Source: Dipteris shenzhenensis (taxonomy: Eukaryota; Polypodiophyta; Polypodiopsida; Gleicheniales). From it: a stretch of 64,000 bases of DNA. How positions within the stretch are numbered: the first letter of the stretch is position 1; every line of letters starts with the position of its first letter. The stretch lies in assembly GCA_047967505.1 (NCBI GenBank), contig CM106538.1. The stretch is one strand, 5' to 3'. Shown here piece after piece: positions 21,060 through 31,453 of the stretch. A model generated the notes under the pieces. It ran no database searches. It was not told the origin of the DNA and was given only the letters and a program-made list of their open reading frames with translations. Made by a program: the position numbers and the translations under genes.

Positions 21060-23250
21060 GGGTGTAGGAACCCTCTCTTCCTCTCACTTTCCCTATTTCC
21101 TCTTCTTTCCCTCTTTTCTCCTCTTCCTTCTCTTCTTTTTCCCTCTTCTTTTTCCCCTCTTTCAATCTCTTTTCCCCTCTTCTTTTTCCCTCTCTTTCAA
21201 TCTCTTTTTCCCTCCTTTCCTTCTCTTCTTTTTTTCCTTTTTCAATCTCTTTTCCCCTCTTCTTTTTTCCCCTGTTTAAATATCTTTTTCCCTCCTTTCC
21301 TTCTCTTCTTTTTTCCCTCTTTCAATCTCTTTTCCCCTCTTCCTTTTCTTATGTTTATGCTCTTTTCCCCTCTTCTTTTTCCCCTCTTTTAATCTCTTTT
21401 CCTCTTTTCCTCTCTCTTTCCCCCTCTCTTTAAAGCCCCTCTTTCAATCTCTTTTTCTCTCTTTTTCTTTTATGCTTAAGCTTTCTCTCTTTTTCTTTTA
21501 TGCTTATATGCTCATGCATAAGCATAGGCATATGCTTTGTTTCCTTTCCCTCTTCTTTCTCTTATGCTTATGCTTATGCATGAGCATATGTCTCCTTCTC
21601 CTTCTCCTTCTCCTTCTCCCCCTCTCTTTAAAGCCCCTCTTTCAATCTCTTTTTTCCTCTTTTTCTTTTATGCTTAAGCTTTCTCTCTTTTTCTTTTATG
21701 CTTATATCTCGCTTATATGCTCATGCATTATAAGCATAAGCATATGCTTTGTTTCCTTTCCCTCTTCTTCCTCTTATGCTTATGCTTATGCATGAGCATA
21801 TGTCTCCTTCTCCTTCTCTTTCTCCTTCTCCTCTTTTCTTCCTTTTCTCTCTCTTTCTCTCCCTCTTTCCCCTCTTTCAATCTCTTTTCATAAGCATATG
21901 TATCTGCCTATGCATAAGCATAAGCATATGTCTCCTTCTCTTATGCTCATGCATAAGCATAAGCATAAGCATGAGCATATGTCTCCTTCTCTTATGCTTA
22001 TGCTTATGCATGAGCATATGTCTCCTTCTCCTTCTCCTTCTCCTTCTCCTTCTCCTTCTCCTCTTTCCCCCTCTCTTTCCCCTCTTTCAATCTCTTTTCA
22101 TAAGCATATGTATTTGCCTATGCATAAGCATAAGCATAAGCATGTCTCCTTCTCTTATGCTCATGCATAAGCATAAGCATAAGCATAAGCATGAGCATAT
22201 GTCTCCTTCTCTTATGCTTATGCTTATGCATGAGCATATGTCTCCTTCTCCTTCTCCTCCTCCTTCTCCTTCTCCTCTTTTCCTTCTTTCCTCTCTCTTT
22301 CCCCCCCTCTTTCCCCTCTTTCAATCTCTTTTTATAAGCATATGTATTTGCCTATGCATAAGCATAAGCATATGTCTCCTTCTCTTATGCTCATGCATAA
22401 GCATAAGCCTAAGCATGAGCATATGTCTTCTTTTCCTCTTTTCCTCCTTTTCTCTCTCTTTCTCCCCCTCTTTTCCCTCTTTCAATCTCTTTTCATAAGC
22501 ATATGTATTTGCCTATGCATAAGCATAAGCATATGTCTCCTTCTCTTATGCTCATGCATAAGCATAAGCATAAGCATGAGCATATGTCTCCTTCTCTTAT
22601 GCTTATGCTTATGCATGAGCATATGTCTCCTTCTCCTTCTCCTCTTTTCCTCCTTTCCTCTCTCTTTCCCCCCCTCTGTCCTCTCTTTCAATCTCTTTTC
22701 ATAAGCATATGTATTTGCCTATGCATAAGCATAAGCATATGTCTCCTTCTCTTATGCTCATGCATAACCATAAGCATAAGCATGAGCATATGTCTCCTTC
22801 TCCTTCTCCTTTCCTTCTTTCAATCTCTTTTTCCTCTCTTCCTCCTTTCCTTCTCTCATGAGCATGTCTCATTTTCCTCTTTTCCTCTCTCTTTCTCCCC
22901 CTCTTTCCCCTCTTTCGATCTCTTTTCATAAGCATATGTATTTGCTTATGTTTAAGCTTTCTCTCTTTTTCTTTTATGCTCATATGCTCATGCATAAGGG
23001 TAAGCATAAGCATGAGCATGAGCATAAGCTTTCTCCCCATCTTCCCCCTCTTTTGATCTGTTTTCATAAGCATATGCCTATGCTTATGCCTACCCTTCTC
23101 CTTTTTTTCTCTCTTCTTTCTCTTCTCCTTCTCCTTCTCCTTCTCTCTTCTTTCTCTTCTCTCTTCCTCTCTTTTTGTCTTCTTTTCATAAGCATATGCC
23201 TATGCCTATGCCTATGCCTATGCCTATGCTTATGTTTGTTTTTTGTTTTT
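21060..23250. repeat. Pyrimidine-rich minisatellite with hairpin-forming CATAAG units
   Basis: About 2.2 kb in which runs of C and T (TTTCCCCTCTTTCAATCTC) alternate with arrays of the hexamer CATAAG/CTTATG and CATGAG. Six higher-order units open with TCAATCTCTTTTCATAAGC or close variants at about 21877, 22090, 22320, 22485, 22690 and 22915. The hexamer arrays are self-complementary, for example ATGCTTATGCATAAGCAT. Long open frames here are composition artefacts. The block lies inside the leader or intron of the TNPA-like gene. Confidence 0.92.
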
Positions 23251-23299
23251 TGTTTTCGTGTTTGTATCTACATTAGACATGGGATCACATCACACGTCC

Positions 23300-24564
23300 G
23301 ACGAGTATGGATAGCCTCGCAGGAGGAGACATCATGATCTCTATGCTCCAGAGGACTTTGACTCCTCTCAGGCAACACCTCAGGGGCCTACCCCTATGAC
23401 TACCCCTGGCCTGACTCCTCTCAGACGTAGCACTATAACTACCCCTCGGGGAACTCCTTTTCTAGCAGCCCATGGCTTTGTCGGGAAGACCGACGAGTTT
23501 GTAGCATAGATGACCGATGAGGAGGCAGCGAGATTCTTCTCTCTACTATCTCAGAGGACCTCAGCAATTCCCTCTCCTACACTGACAGCTGGACCTATCG
23601 CCTAGCCGTCCCCTCGTGTCCCTTCGATCGAGCGGTCATCACCTACATGTGCCTATCATAAGGAAAGGAAGAGTAGGAGGGGCCGCTTATGTTGTGCTGA
23701 CTCGGGAGATGTAGACAAGTCAGCACACACTCACATCCCTATAGGTCTCCACTTGATCCCGAGACATAGTATCAGTCAGGTCCCTTTCCCTCTCCTACTC
23801 CCACTGCTACTCCTCACTCTGGAAGCGCTCGCACAGCTTCCACTCGCTCTGACTCTGCCACTACCATGAGTCCTCCTTACCCAGTCGAGGACCTCTCCTA
23901 TCAAATCACGGCTGTCGGAGAGATAATAGAAGATAGAAAGAGCAAAGCAATGATGGCCACCATGAGGCGGTTGATGAGCCACCACTTCAAGAGCGGCATT
24001 GCTACTGATTGGCAGTATCAAAATGACCAAAAGAAGCATGCAATCATCGATGAATTAAAACAAAAATACCCTAACCCACCAAATTGGGAGTTTAATGAGA
24101 ATTACATGCAAGAGCGCATGGGTTTGGTCTTGAAGCATCGTAGATCAACCTTGCGTACTTCCATCGCAAAGGGGATGGCTAAACCCAATTGGGTAGACAA
24201 AGCTGATTGGAAGTTCTTCAAGAAGCAGAATAGGGACCATCCCAAAATGTTTGAGGGTCCGAGGAGACAGCTAGACGCCATAGGTACTTCGCACTTTGGT
24301 GCAGGCAGATGGTTGGCATTCGAGGCAACTGTGGTAAGTCTACTTCTTCTCATTTAATGTATTATTCGATTTGTTTTACTACATATTACATGCACTTTAT
24401 CTAACTCTTGTAAATTGGATCCACAGCAAGCTGCGATGGGTCGTCTTCCTACAGATGCAAAGACGCGACGCGCGTTTCGCATAGAAACAAAGCCGTGGTT
24501 TATTAAGCAGGAGGCAATGGGAGCAACGATCAATTGGGCTGAGGTGTCTACTCGCACGATATAA
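23300..24564 (+). pseudogene. TNPA-like second protein of CACTA copy 2
   Basis: The best part runs from ATG 23866 through a splice (donor GTAAGT at 24334, acceptor at 24426, phase 0) to a TAA at 24562, giving 201 residues. It has KPNWVDKADWKFF and an AIGTSHFGAGRW segment in the position of the H-x-x-G-S/T-x-x-F/Y-A signature of plant Ptta/En/Spm second proteins. These bind subterminal repeats and regulate the element promoter. Upstream the same frame reads a Ser/Pro/Thr-rich region back to about 23300, but with TAG codons (for example at about 23770), so the full-length frame is damaged or starts at 23866. A possible third exon (about 24653-24834) is acidic and follows a TTTCACTCTTAG acceptor. 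It would be used only if the weak site AAGTCT at 24564 served as donor. Confidence 0.6.
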
Positions 24565-25130
24565 GTCTACTCCTACTTGTAATCTCACTTTTTAAATTGT
24601 TTTATTCTTTAAGTTCCAATCTAATTTTCAATTAATATGGTTTCACTCTTAGGGTCAAAGCTCGAGCATCCCATCACCGGAGGTGAGCGATCACAAGGGC
24701 CAGGGATTAGGTGCACCTCACGAGGGTCAAGGAGCAGGCGCAGCTCACGAGGACCAAGGATCAGGCCAGCAAGATGAGGATGAGGAGGACGACGATGACG
24801 ATTCGAATGAGTAGTAGTAGTAGTAGTAGTTTGCATATACTTTTCCATGTATATCATTTTGTATATTGGCTCGTTTGAGCAATTTTGTATCACCCTTTTT
24901 GAAATGGTAATTTTGTAACAAACAATGTTATATATCTTCGACATGTATATGCTTTTGTTGCTCGATCATTTCATTTGAGTGATTTTGTATCACCCTTTTC
25001 GCAAGGGAAATTTTGTAATTAAAAGCTTTTTTTTGTAATTACCCAAAAAAAAAACATTAGTGGGACAAAGCAGGGCTTGCTATGGCCCTGTTTAGCCCCA
25101 CTAATGCTTTTTTTTTAGTTCTATTGATCG

Positions 25131-25243
25131 TTGCTATATAGCGACATTTACCAGTGTCTCTATCGCTATATAGCGAGGTTTACCAGTGTCACTATATAGC
25201 AACGTTTACCAGTGTCGCTACATAGCGATGCTTATATAGCGAC
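25131..25243. promoter_or_regulatory. Right subterminal palindrome cluster of CACTA copy 2
   Basis: Variants of TCGCTATATAGCGA start at about 25131, 25163, 25189, 25215 and 25229, mostly joined by TTTACCAGTGT. These are likely binding sites for the element's second protein, by analogy with En/Spm. Confidence 0.75.
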
Positions 25244-25345
25244 CGTTCTTTTTCGATGCTGATAACGACATTTACACCTGTTTAAAAAAAATTAGAGTAA
25301 AAAATGTCGGTATTTTCATCGAAAAAGGGCCTATGCCTTGTAGTG

Positions 25346-25805
25346 TCTCTCTCTCTATCTAGTGTGAGAGAGAGATTTCACCTCCCAAAAAAATGTGTGA
25401 CTTAAAAAAAAAAGTGTGCAATTTCACCAAAAAATGTGTGTGCGCGCACACCTTTTGTGCATGAGAAAGATGTAGCAAAAATATTTTTGGATTATGATCA
25501 GGTTATGCTCAAAGGATTTCATTCGATTTTAGAGTTCAAAGACTATGGTGAACTTCATTTAATCCACAATTACTTCTCTTGAGTTTACACATTACGTCAC
25601 CCATATGAAAGTATTTAATCATGAAATCAAGAAGGTTGGAACTTGGGGAGAGAGGAAGTGCTCAAGAGTTGAGGAATGACTAGGGTGATTGATGTGATGC
25701 ATGAAACTCAACTCAAATTTGTAGAATAGAGTTTACATGAATCAAAACATGACACCTAGCACATTATTTATGATTAGAAGTGTCATTCACAGGGAGAAAA
25801 CAACA
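25346..25805. other. Intergenic, no gene recognised
   Basis: A short CT/GA-rich patch and AT-rich DNA follow the CACTA end. No coding region was recognised. Confidence 0.4.
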
Positions 25806-25810
25806 TGGAA

Positions 25811-26046
25811 TACTATATTAGGGAATTTTCAAATAGTTTGGGACTTCCCAATATGGTTAAGATTTGGCCACATGGTCAAGTTTGAACCCATTACTTGAAA
25901 GTGCAGTCCATCCTAAGAACCATATTAGGGAATCCTCCCAAGTCCCACTTTCAAATAAGGGTTCATGTTTTGGCCACATGGTCAAATCTTAACCCTTTAC
26001 TTGAAAGTGGGACTTGAGATATTTCCAAATTCTCCAATATGGTGTT
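25811..26046. mobile_element. Foldback element
   Basis: Arms of about 100 bp are inverse to each other, for example GGTTAAGATTTGGCCACATG on the left and GGCCACATGGTCAAATCTTA on the right. Outer ends ACTATATTAGGGAATTT and AATTCTCCAATATGGT also pair. No coding capacity is present. This looks like a MITE or foldback transposon. Confidence 0.6.
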
Positions 26047-26790
26047 ATGGATCTTGCATTGATTATATGAGAAAAAGTCATTTCATGAAACAAAGCCACA
26101 ATAGATCATGAAGGAATGTATTTTTAACACTAAAAAGGAAATGCATGTTAATTGTATGGACATGTCTCAAATAGTATTTGGGATAGTAGTCATGCACTAT
26201 GAAAGTAATTGTAAGCATGAAATTTATAACACATGTTATATTAACTCAAAGGAATCTAGCATAGTAATTATGTGCATTGATTAAATGAAATATTTTGCAT
26301 GAGGATTCAAATCACATATTATTTGTATGCAAAATCGTAAATGGATTTTATATAATGTCCATTTGAGACATATGAAAGTGCCTTTTTCATGCATATGAAT
26401 GTCTAGGTCTCTATAGATACTTGATTGAAATGTAAATAATCACTTTGGTTATTTGCATATGTTTTAAATTGCAAGATTGCAAATTGGAGGAGAATGGATC
26501 AAGAATGTCCAACAGCAACAAAGAAGAAGAAAAAGAACAAGAGATAGTAGCTTGCAGAAAGAGGTATGGTAGCTTTTGTAAATGCCTTATCACAACATTG
26601 TAAAAATGGAAAGACTCACGCAAAATGATTTTGCAATCATCTAGTGAAGCGGTCTAATTAACTTCATACATAATGAGCTTCCATTTGAAAAAAAGAGAGA
26701 GGAAGAAAGAAGAAAACCTAGAAACATGACATAGAGATGGAAGTTAAACAGATTGATGCTAGAGGCATGTGGAGACAAGTTATATGCTTG
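26047..26790. other. Intergenic, no gene recognised
   Basis: AT-rich DNA with no repeat or coding signal that I can support. Confidence 0.4.
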
Positions 26791-26792
26791 AG

Positions 26793-27105
26793 ACATCAGT
26801 TAGGTCAAGGGTTTGGAAGGTGGCGATTCTCTCTGAATAAGCCTGTGAGCTACTGTGGTTTTTTATACGTTGGTACTACATGCCATTGTGTGAGTTGATT
26901 AGCATGGAAGATTATTGGATCCAATATTAGGTATCAATGCTTCCACATGGGTTAGTTCAAGGTGTGTGGTAGGTGGAAATTCTCTCTAAAATAAGCCCGT
27001 GAGCTTCTGTGTTTTTTTATACATTGGTACTACTTGCTATTGTGTGAGTCGATTAGCATGGAAGACTATTGGATCTAATATTAGGTATCAAAGCTTCCAC
27101 AATGC
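26793..27105 (+). repeat. Tandem repeat of an LTR end plus primer site
   Basis: Two units about 155 bp apart share AATTCTCTCT, GTGAGCT-CTGTG, ATTAGCATGGAAGA and ATATTAGGTATCAA. Each ends with GGTATCAA-GCTTCCACA, which resembles a tRNA-Met primer-binding site after an LTR. This is probably an LTR-derived duplication. Confidence 0.55.
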
Positions 27106-28430
27106 GTTTCAAAACATCATTAACAAATTCTCCATGCCCCTATCATGAATTAGGTTTCGATACCAAATAACCTTGTATTAATGGAAAATAACATGAAAGC
27201 TTTAATGCACTAAAGAAAGTATTTGTTGAAGGGCATGCATTAAAGATTGTTGACCTCCAAAAAGGGTCTAAAACCCACTTTTCGAGCACTTTTTTTAGAA
27301 ACCAAGCCAAGTGGTAGTGTGGTAGGAGAAACTTTACTTTAAGAGGGAAGTCCAATAGCCTTTAAAAGCAAAAAGATTTCCTCCTCAATGTGTATGGCCA
27401 ACTCATGGATTGGAGTTGTATGCTATGATATGTGCTTTGAAAGTATGGAGGCATTATCTTTATAATTTCACATTTGATGTGGAAATTGACCACAATACTC
27501 TGAAGTCTTCTTACAAACAACTAAAGTTAGTGATGTCACAAATTTAGGGGAGAATTGGAGTCTCAAAAGTGCCTCATAAGGAATGGATTAAGCTAATACC
27601 AAGTGAACCCACAATGGTAACCCATGGGCTAAGGGTACCCTAGCATTTAATCAACTCACATGGGTACCTTTATTTTGAAATTGATCAACCTTGACCCTTG
27701 TATAGAGGTGGATGGTGGATGAATCAAAGGCCTAGGATGCTCAAATTGGTGGGAGGCACCTTTGGTGGGCTCCAAACTGGCAAATGCTGACAAAATAGAG
27801 GTGTAATAAAGGGGGATAGGTCACCATTTGTTGTGGACCATTAGATCTTAGATAGATCTAATGGTGGAGATCAAATAATCAAATGAAGGGCCTAGATTGA
27901 GGCGTATTTTGGAGGGTGTAGATGGAGCCATTGAGATCAACAATTGAGATTTACGTGCATAATGGATGGTGCAGATTTGAGCGCCTTTTTCTTCCATCTC
28001 CACCCTTGGATCTCCTAGAGATCAATGGCACGGATTCCAGCACCTTGATTTGCGACCAACAGAGCTGACATTGGCTTATTGTTTCTTGGAGTATTTTAGG
28101 TGGCTACTTCTAATTAAACCAAAGGAAAATATTTACCTTAATTTTGCACACACAAAAGAAAATCCTTAATAAGTCCTGCCTAACATCCTAGCAAAGTGTA
28201 GATGGAACAACAGGGACATGCTTGAAAACCAAAGCATTTCTGATGAGCCAAATCTTATGGACTATGATTGCATAGAGAGTTTGGATCTTACTAGCAAACA
28301 TGTCTAGAGTTATGTATTTACCTTAATTGGATGGGATCCCATTTCATGTCGATATGGCCTCTAGTGGCATGCCACATATGTATATCCTTGTGCAACCACC
28401 ACACTAGTCTTGAAACCAAGGAAAATGTAT
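27106..28430. other. Intergenic, no gene recognised
   Basis: No intact coding region. The stretch at about 27380-27560 (AACTCATGGATTGG, then GAAATTGACCACAATACTCT on the plus strand) weakly recalls retroelement RNase H, but I cannot support a call. Confidence 0.35.
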
Positions 28431-28433
28431 CAA

Positions 28434-28776
28434 GATCTAGATAGCAATGCACTTGAGAGATTATCACTTTTGGAGAGTGCTTTTCACCTTTAGTTTGAAT
28501 GAATACATAGATTCAATCATAGCTTGACCTTCAAAATTATCCTCATGTGGAGTATTTTTCCTCTCCATGAATATGTCGATTAAACCATAGCTATTTGGAA
28601 GGCACAAGAGACATCATGGAATAAGACGAGTAAGGCATATTATGGAGAAGGAGAAGACTTCATAGGAGGATAATTTTGAAGGTTAAACTATGGCCAACTC
28701 TGCAGATTCATTAAAACTGAAGGTGAAAAGCACTCTCCAAAAGTGATAATATCTCAACTACATTGCTAGCTTGATC
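28434..28776. mobile_element. Long foldback element, arms about 115 bp
   Basis: The left arm (28434-28547) and right arm (28661-28776) are inverse copies at roughly 85 percent identity by eye. They share ATCACTTTTGGAGAGTGCTT and GAGGATAATTTTGAAGGT. The spacer is about 110 bp. Direct repeats AAACCAAGGAAAATGTAT occur just outside, at 28413 and 28844. The RNA would fold into a long hairpin. Confidence 0.75.
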
Positions 28777-28859
28777 ATCATGAAATTGTCTCTTTCTCCT
28801 ATTGTTCACAAATATGGTTTGGTGGACAAGTTATGTTCTTCCCTAAACCAAGGAAAATG

Positions 28860-29180
28860 TATTTCCTTCACACCAGAACCAGTAAACTAAACTAATTTAA
28901 CTACTAGTAAACTAAAATAATTTAACTACTTGGAAAGACACAAATTTCAACCATCAGACTAGTCATCAATTATTTCGATTGCGATATATATTTCTATTTT
29001 CAATTTCTATAATTAGACAATAACAAAACTCAGTTTAGGATAATCACATTAATCATCTAAATTATATATTGTTGTGAAAACCACCGGGATGGTTATGGAC
29101 ATCGCACATTAAACTAATTTAGCTACTAGTAAACTAAACTAATGTAACTACTAGGAAAACAACACCACCGGGATGGTCAT
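28860..29180. repeat. Short dispersed direct repeats
   Basis: AACTAATTTAACTACTAGTAA-type blocks recur at about 28878-28930 and 29109-29150, and CCACCGGGATGGT occurs at about 29082 and 29163. Function is unknown. Confidence 0.6.
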
Positions 29181-29398
29181 CAATTCCCACCATGCTAGCA
29201 TTGAATAGGTAAGAAATGGAGACTTATAATAATGATGGAGTGGAGAGCAAAATGATGGTGTGGTAAGGATTAAGTGGCAGCCCTCGGAGCTTGATTAGGA
29301 TTAAGTGTGATGACTTAATGTCATTGCGTTTCAGCCAATGGTCTTGTAGCCAATTAAATAGCCACTTGACTTGCATGATGGGATGACCATATGATTAA

Positions 29399-29640
29399 CA
29401 AAGTTTGCAACTCTCTTAAGCCACCATGGTGACTGGAGTCTGGTGGTGCCATCCAAATAATCATGAGCCATCTTAATAAGCCACCTTAAAATAATCGAAA
29501 TTTGAGCCAACACAGTATGACTAGAGGCTTGGTGGTGCCATCCAAATAATCATGAGTCATGTTAATAAGCCACCATAAATTAATCAAAATCTGAGCCAAT
29601 GTGGTGACTAGAGGCTTGGTGGTGCCATGTAGCCTCGTTG
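29399..29640. repeat. Tandem repeat with GGTGGTGCCATCC units
   Basis: Three units of about 100 bp share GGTGGTGCCATCCAAATAAT, CATGAG(C/T)CAT and GAGCCA(A/C). Related units recur at 31385 and 33020-33270. Confidence 0.8.
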
Positions 29641-29649
29641 ACTTTAAAT

Positions 29650-30716
29650 TTAAGTGGGTACTAGCTATTTAAGTGCCATGTGGCCTTGTCAACTTCACAT
29701 TGCTCCACCATCATCTCCCCTTCTTTGTCAACGTCATGTTGGTCTACCATAATCTCTACCACCCTCGTCGACTTCACACAGCTCTAGCCTCATTTCCCAC
29801 TCTTGTCTCTGACTCCATAGTCTCCCACCCTCATCCCCACCACCTTTATCAACTTCACACTAATCTACCCTTGTCTCTACCACCTTCGTCAACTTCACAT
29901 AGTTCCACCCTTCTCTCCTACTCCACCCTCCTCCTACTCAACCCTTGTCTCCACCCTTTGGCTATGTCCCACCTTCTGTTGATCTCATTCTTATTCCTAG
30001 CTATCTCCAAACCAGTGGTAGCTCTCTACCACATTCGTAAAGTGATTGAGATGCTAATGGACCTTAATTAGATGGGAAATCTTCTTGATTTGACCCACTT
30101 GACAACTGCATTTGATTCCTACACCAATGATGTTATTAGTGAATTCTATATGGGCCGCATAACCAGGCTAACCAGGCCAGAGAGACGATCTTGCGGGAGT
30201 TTTTACAACGTCATGCACAACTGAAAGTTGCCTTTAGAAAATTTGGGTAGCTCACTAGCTGAGTAGAGTGTCCAGTAAACAATTTTGGGTATCTATCTCG
30301 CCACTTTTATTGAGCTTTCTTGTGTTGACAAAACACTTAGCTCACCAACTGAGCTAACATTTCTATATATAACCTAAGCTTTTTGTAAGAAATTTTTGTA
30401 TATAAGCTTTGCTTTCTTTATAATAGGATTTTGATTTTAAGTTCTCTAGGGGGACATATAAGCCGAGCTTTCTTTCTAATAGGAATTTTGAATTTAAGTT
30501 CTCTAGGAGGACATACTAACCTAATCTTTCTTGTATTGACAGAATAGCAATGGAAATTATATCAATTAGATTTTTCCCCTCCTTCACAAATTAATGAGGT
30601 TTTTTTACAGAAATACTTTCTATATATTAATATAAGAAAAAAAGAAGATTATTCTTATAAGATATAGTTACAATGAAGGAGCAGACATTGCCTAATCATA
30701 AAGGTAAGACCCTCTC
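29650..30716. other. No gene recognised
   Basis: A C/T-rich stretch (29690-30000) with ACTTCACA and CCACC repeats gives an open frame of low-complexity protein that I do not accept as a gene. The remainder is AT-rich. Confidence 0.4.
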
Positions 30717-31096
30717 ATGGCTACCTTTAAAATAGAAAAATTCAATGGCCAAGGCTTCCACACTTGGCCAATGAAAATTAAATTTGTGCTTACGAAGGAG
30801 AATTCGTGGGATTTAGTCAAGCCAAGGAATTAGTCATCATCACAAGAGGGTGAATCCACCACAACCAAAGGAAAGGGGAAGGCAAGTGACTCTACTTCAA
30901 CAACATTAGTAGATGCTAAAAGGCTAGAGAAAGCCTATACAATTATTGCATTAGGTTTGGGAGATGATTACATGCATCATAATTCATATTTGTAATCTCC
31001 ATTCACTGAAGATGATGCAATGGATGTGCTCTTGAAGAGTGTGCCTCATGATTTTGACTATGTTGTGACTACTTTGAAGAATCTTTCCCAGCCAAC
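30717..31096 (+). pseudogene. Copia gag relic
   Basis: The frame from ATG 30717 reads MATFKIEKFNGQGFHTWPMK and then KFVLTKENSWDLV, the standard opening of a Copia gag (DUF4219-like). A TAG follows at about 30828. A later piece, EDDAMDVLLKSVPHDFDYVV, matches the LL-x-S-P/L region about 130 residues into such proteins, so the middle is partly deleted. A second stop (TAA near 30994) lies between. The relic is cut at its end by the hairpin element at 31097. Confidence 0.75.
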
Positions 31097-31219
31097 ATAT
31101 GGCCCTTGAGGGGTCACCTTTAGGGGGAAGGGCCATATCTATCTAGTGGCATCCTGGATATTGTATAATGCATGTTGATATGGGCCTTGCCCCTAGAGGG
31201 GACCCCTCAAGGGCCGTAT
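31097..31219. mobile_element. 123-bp hairpin element with 42-bp arms
   Basis: ATATGGCCCTTGAGGGGTC at the left and GACCCCTCAAGGGCCGTAT at the right are inverse copies. Each 42-bp arm is itself partly palindromic (ATGGCCCTT with AAGGGCCAT). The centre is only about 38 bp. It directly follows the Copia gag relic. Confidence 0.8.
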
Positions 31220-31453
31220 CATCAATTGTATCTTCTAAAAGTTAATTGTATTTTTCTAGATGTATCTCCATGCAACCACCATGGTGGGTTGTTGGAGCTA
31301 TTTTAGCGCTATTTTGGTCCTAAACCAAGAAAAATGTAGTCCTACTTTAGTAGAATTTTAGTCCTTGTTGCAATAAATCCTAAATGAGGGAAAAAGTATT
31401 CCAAGCCATGGCGGTGACTGGAGGCCCGGTGGTATCTACATCCAATATCAGGT

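Larger units (their letters stand above)
15423..25342. mobile_element. CACTA transposon copy 2, both ends present
   Basis: The left end is CACTACTATACACGG at 15423. The right end, read inward, is CACTACAAGGCATAGG from 25342. The 3-bp flanks are TGT and TCT, one mismatch from a CACTA target-site duplication. The termini share CACTAC and a looser match beyond it. Subterminal regions carry repeated TCGCTATATAGCGA palindromes. Two genes diverge from the centre: a TNP2-type transposase leftward (15824-20183) and a TNPA-like gene rightward (about 23300-24564). A 247-bp MITE is nested in the transposase. Length is 9.9 kb, usual for autonomous CACTA elements, but the transposase is broken. Confidence 0.88.

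Noticed and set aside
21043-23337. Several long open frames on both strands (up to 249 residues)
   Set aside because: They translate a C/T-rich minisatellite into Ser/Leu/Pro or Arg/His/Lys repeats in all frames. No start context or domain is present.
15520-25243. Repeated 14-bp palindromes as a possible CRISPR-like array
   Set aside because: Repeats are short, palindromic and unevenly spaced, confined to transposon ends and centre, with no cas genes. This is a plant genome.
29673-30071. 132-residue plus-strand frame
   Set aside because: Low-complexity Ser/Leu/Pro/His translation of a C/T-rich stretch with internal ACTTCACA repeats. No domain.
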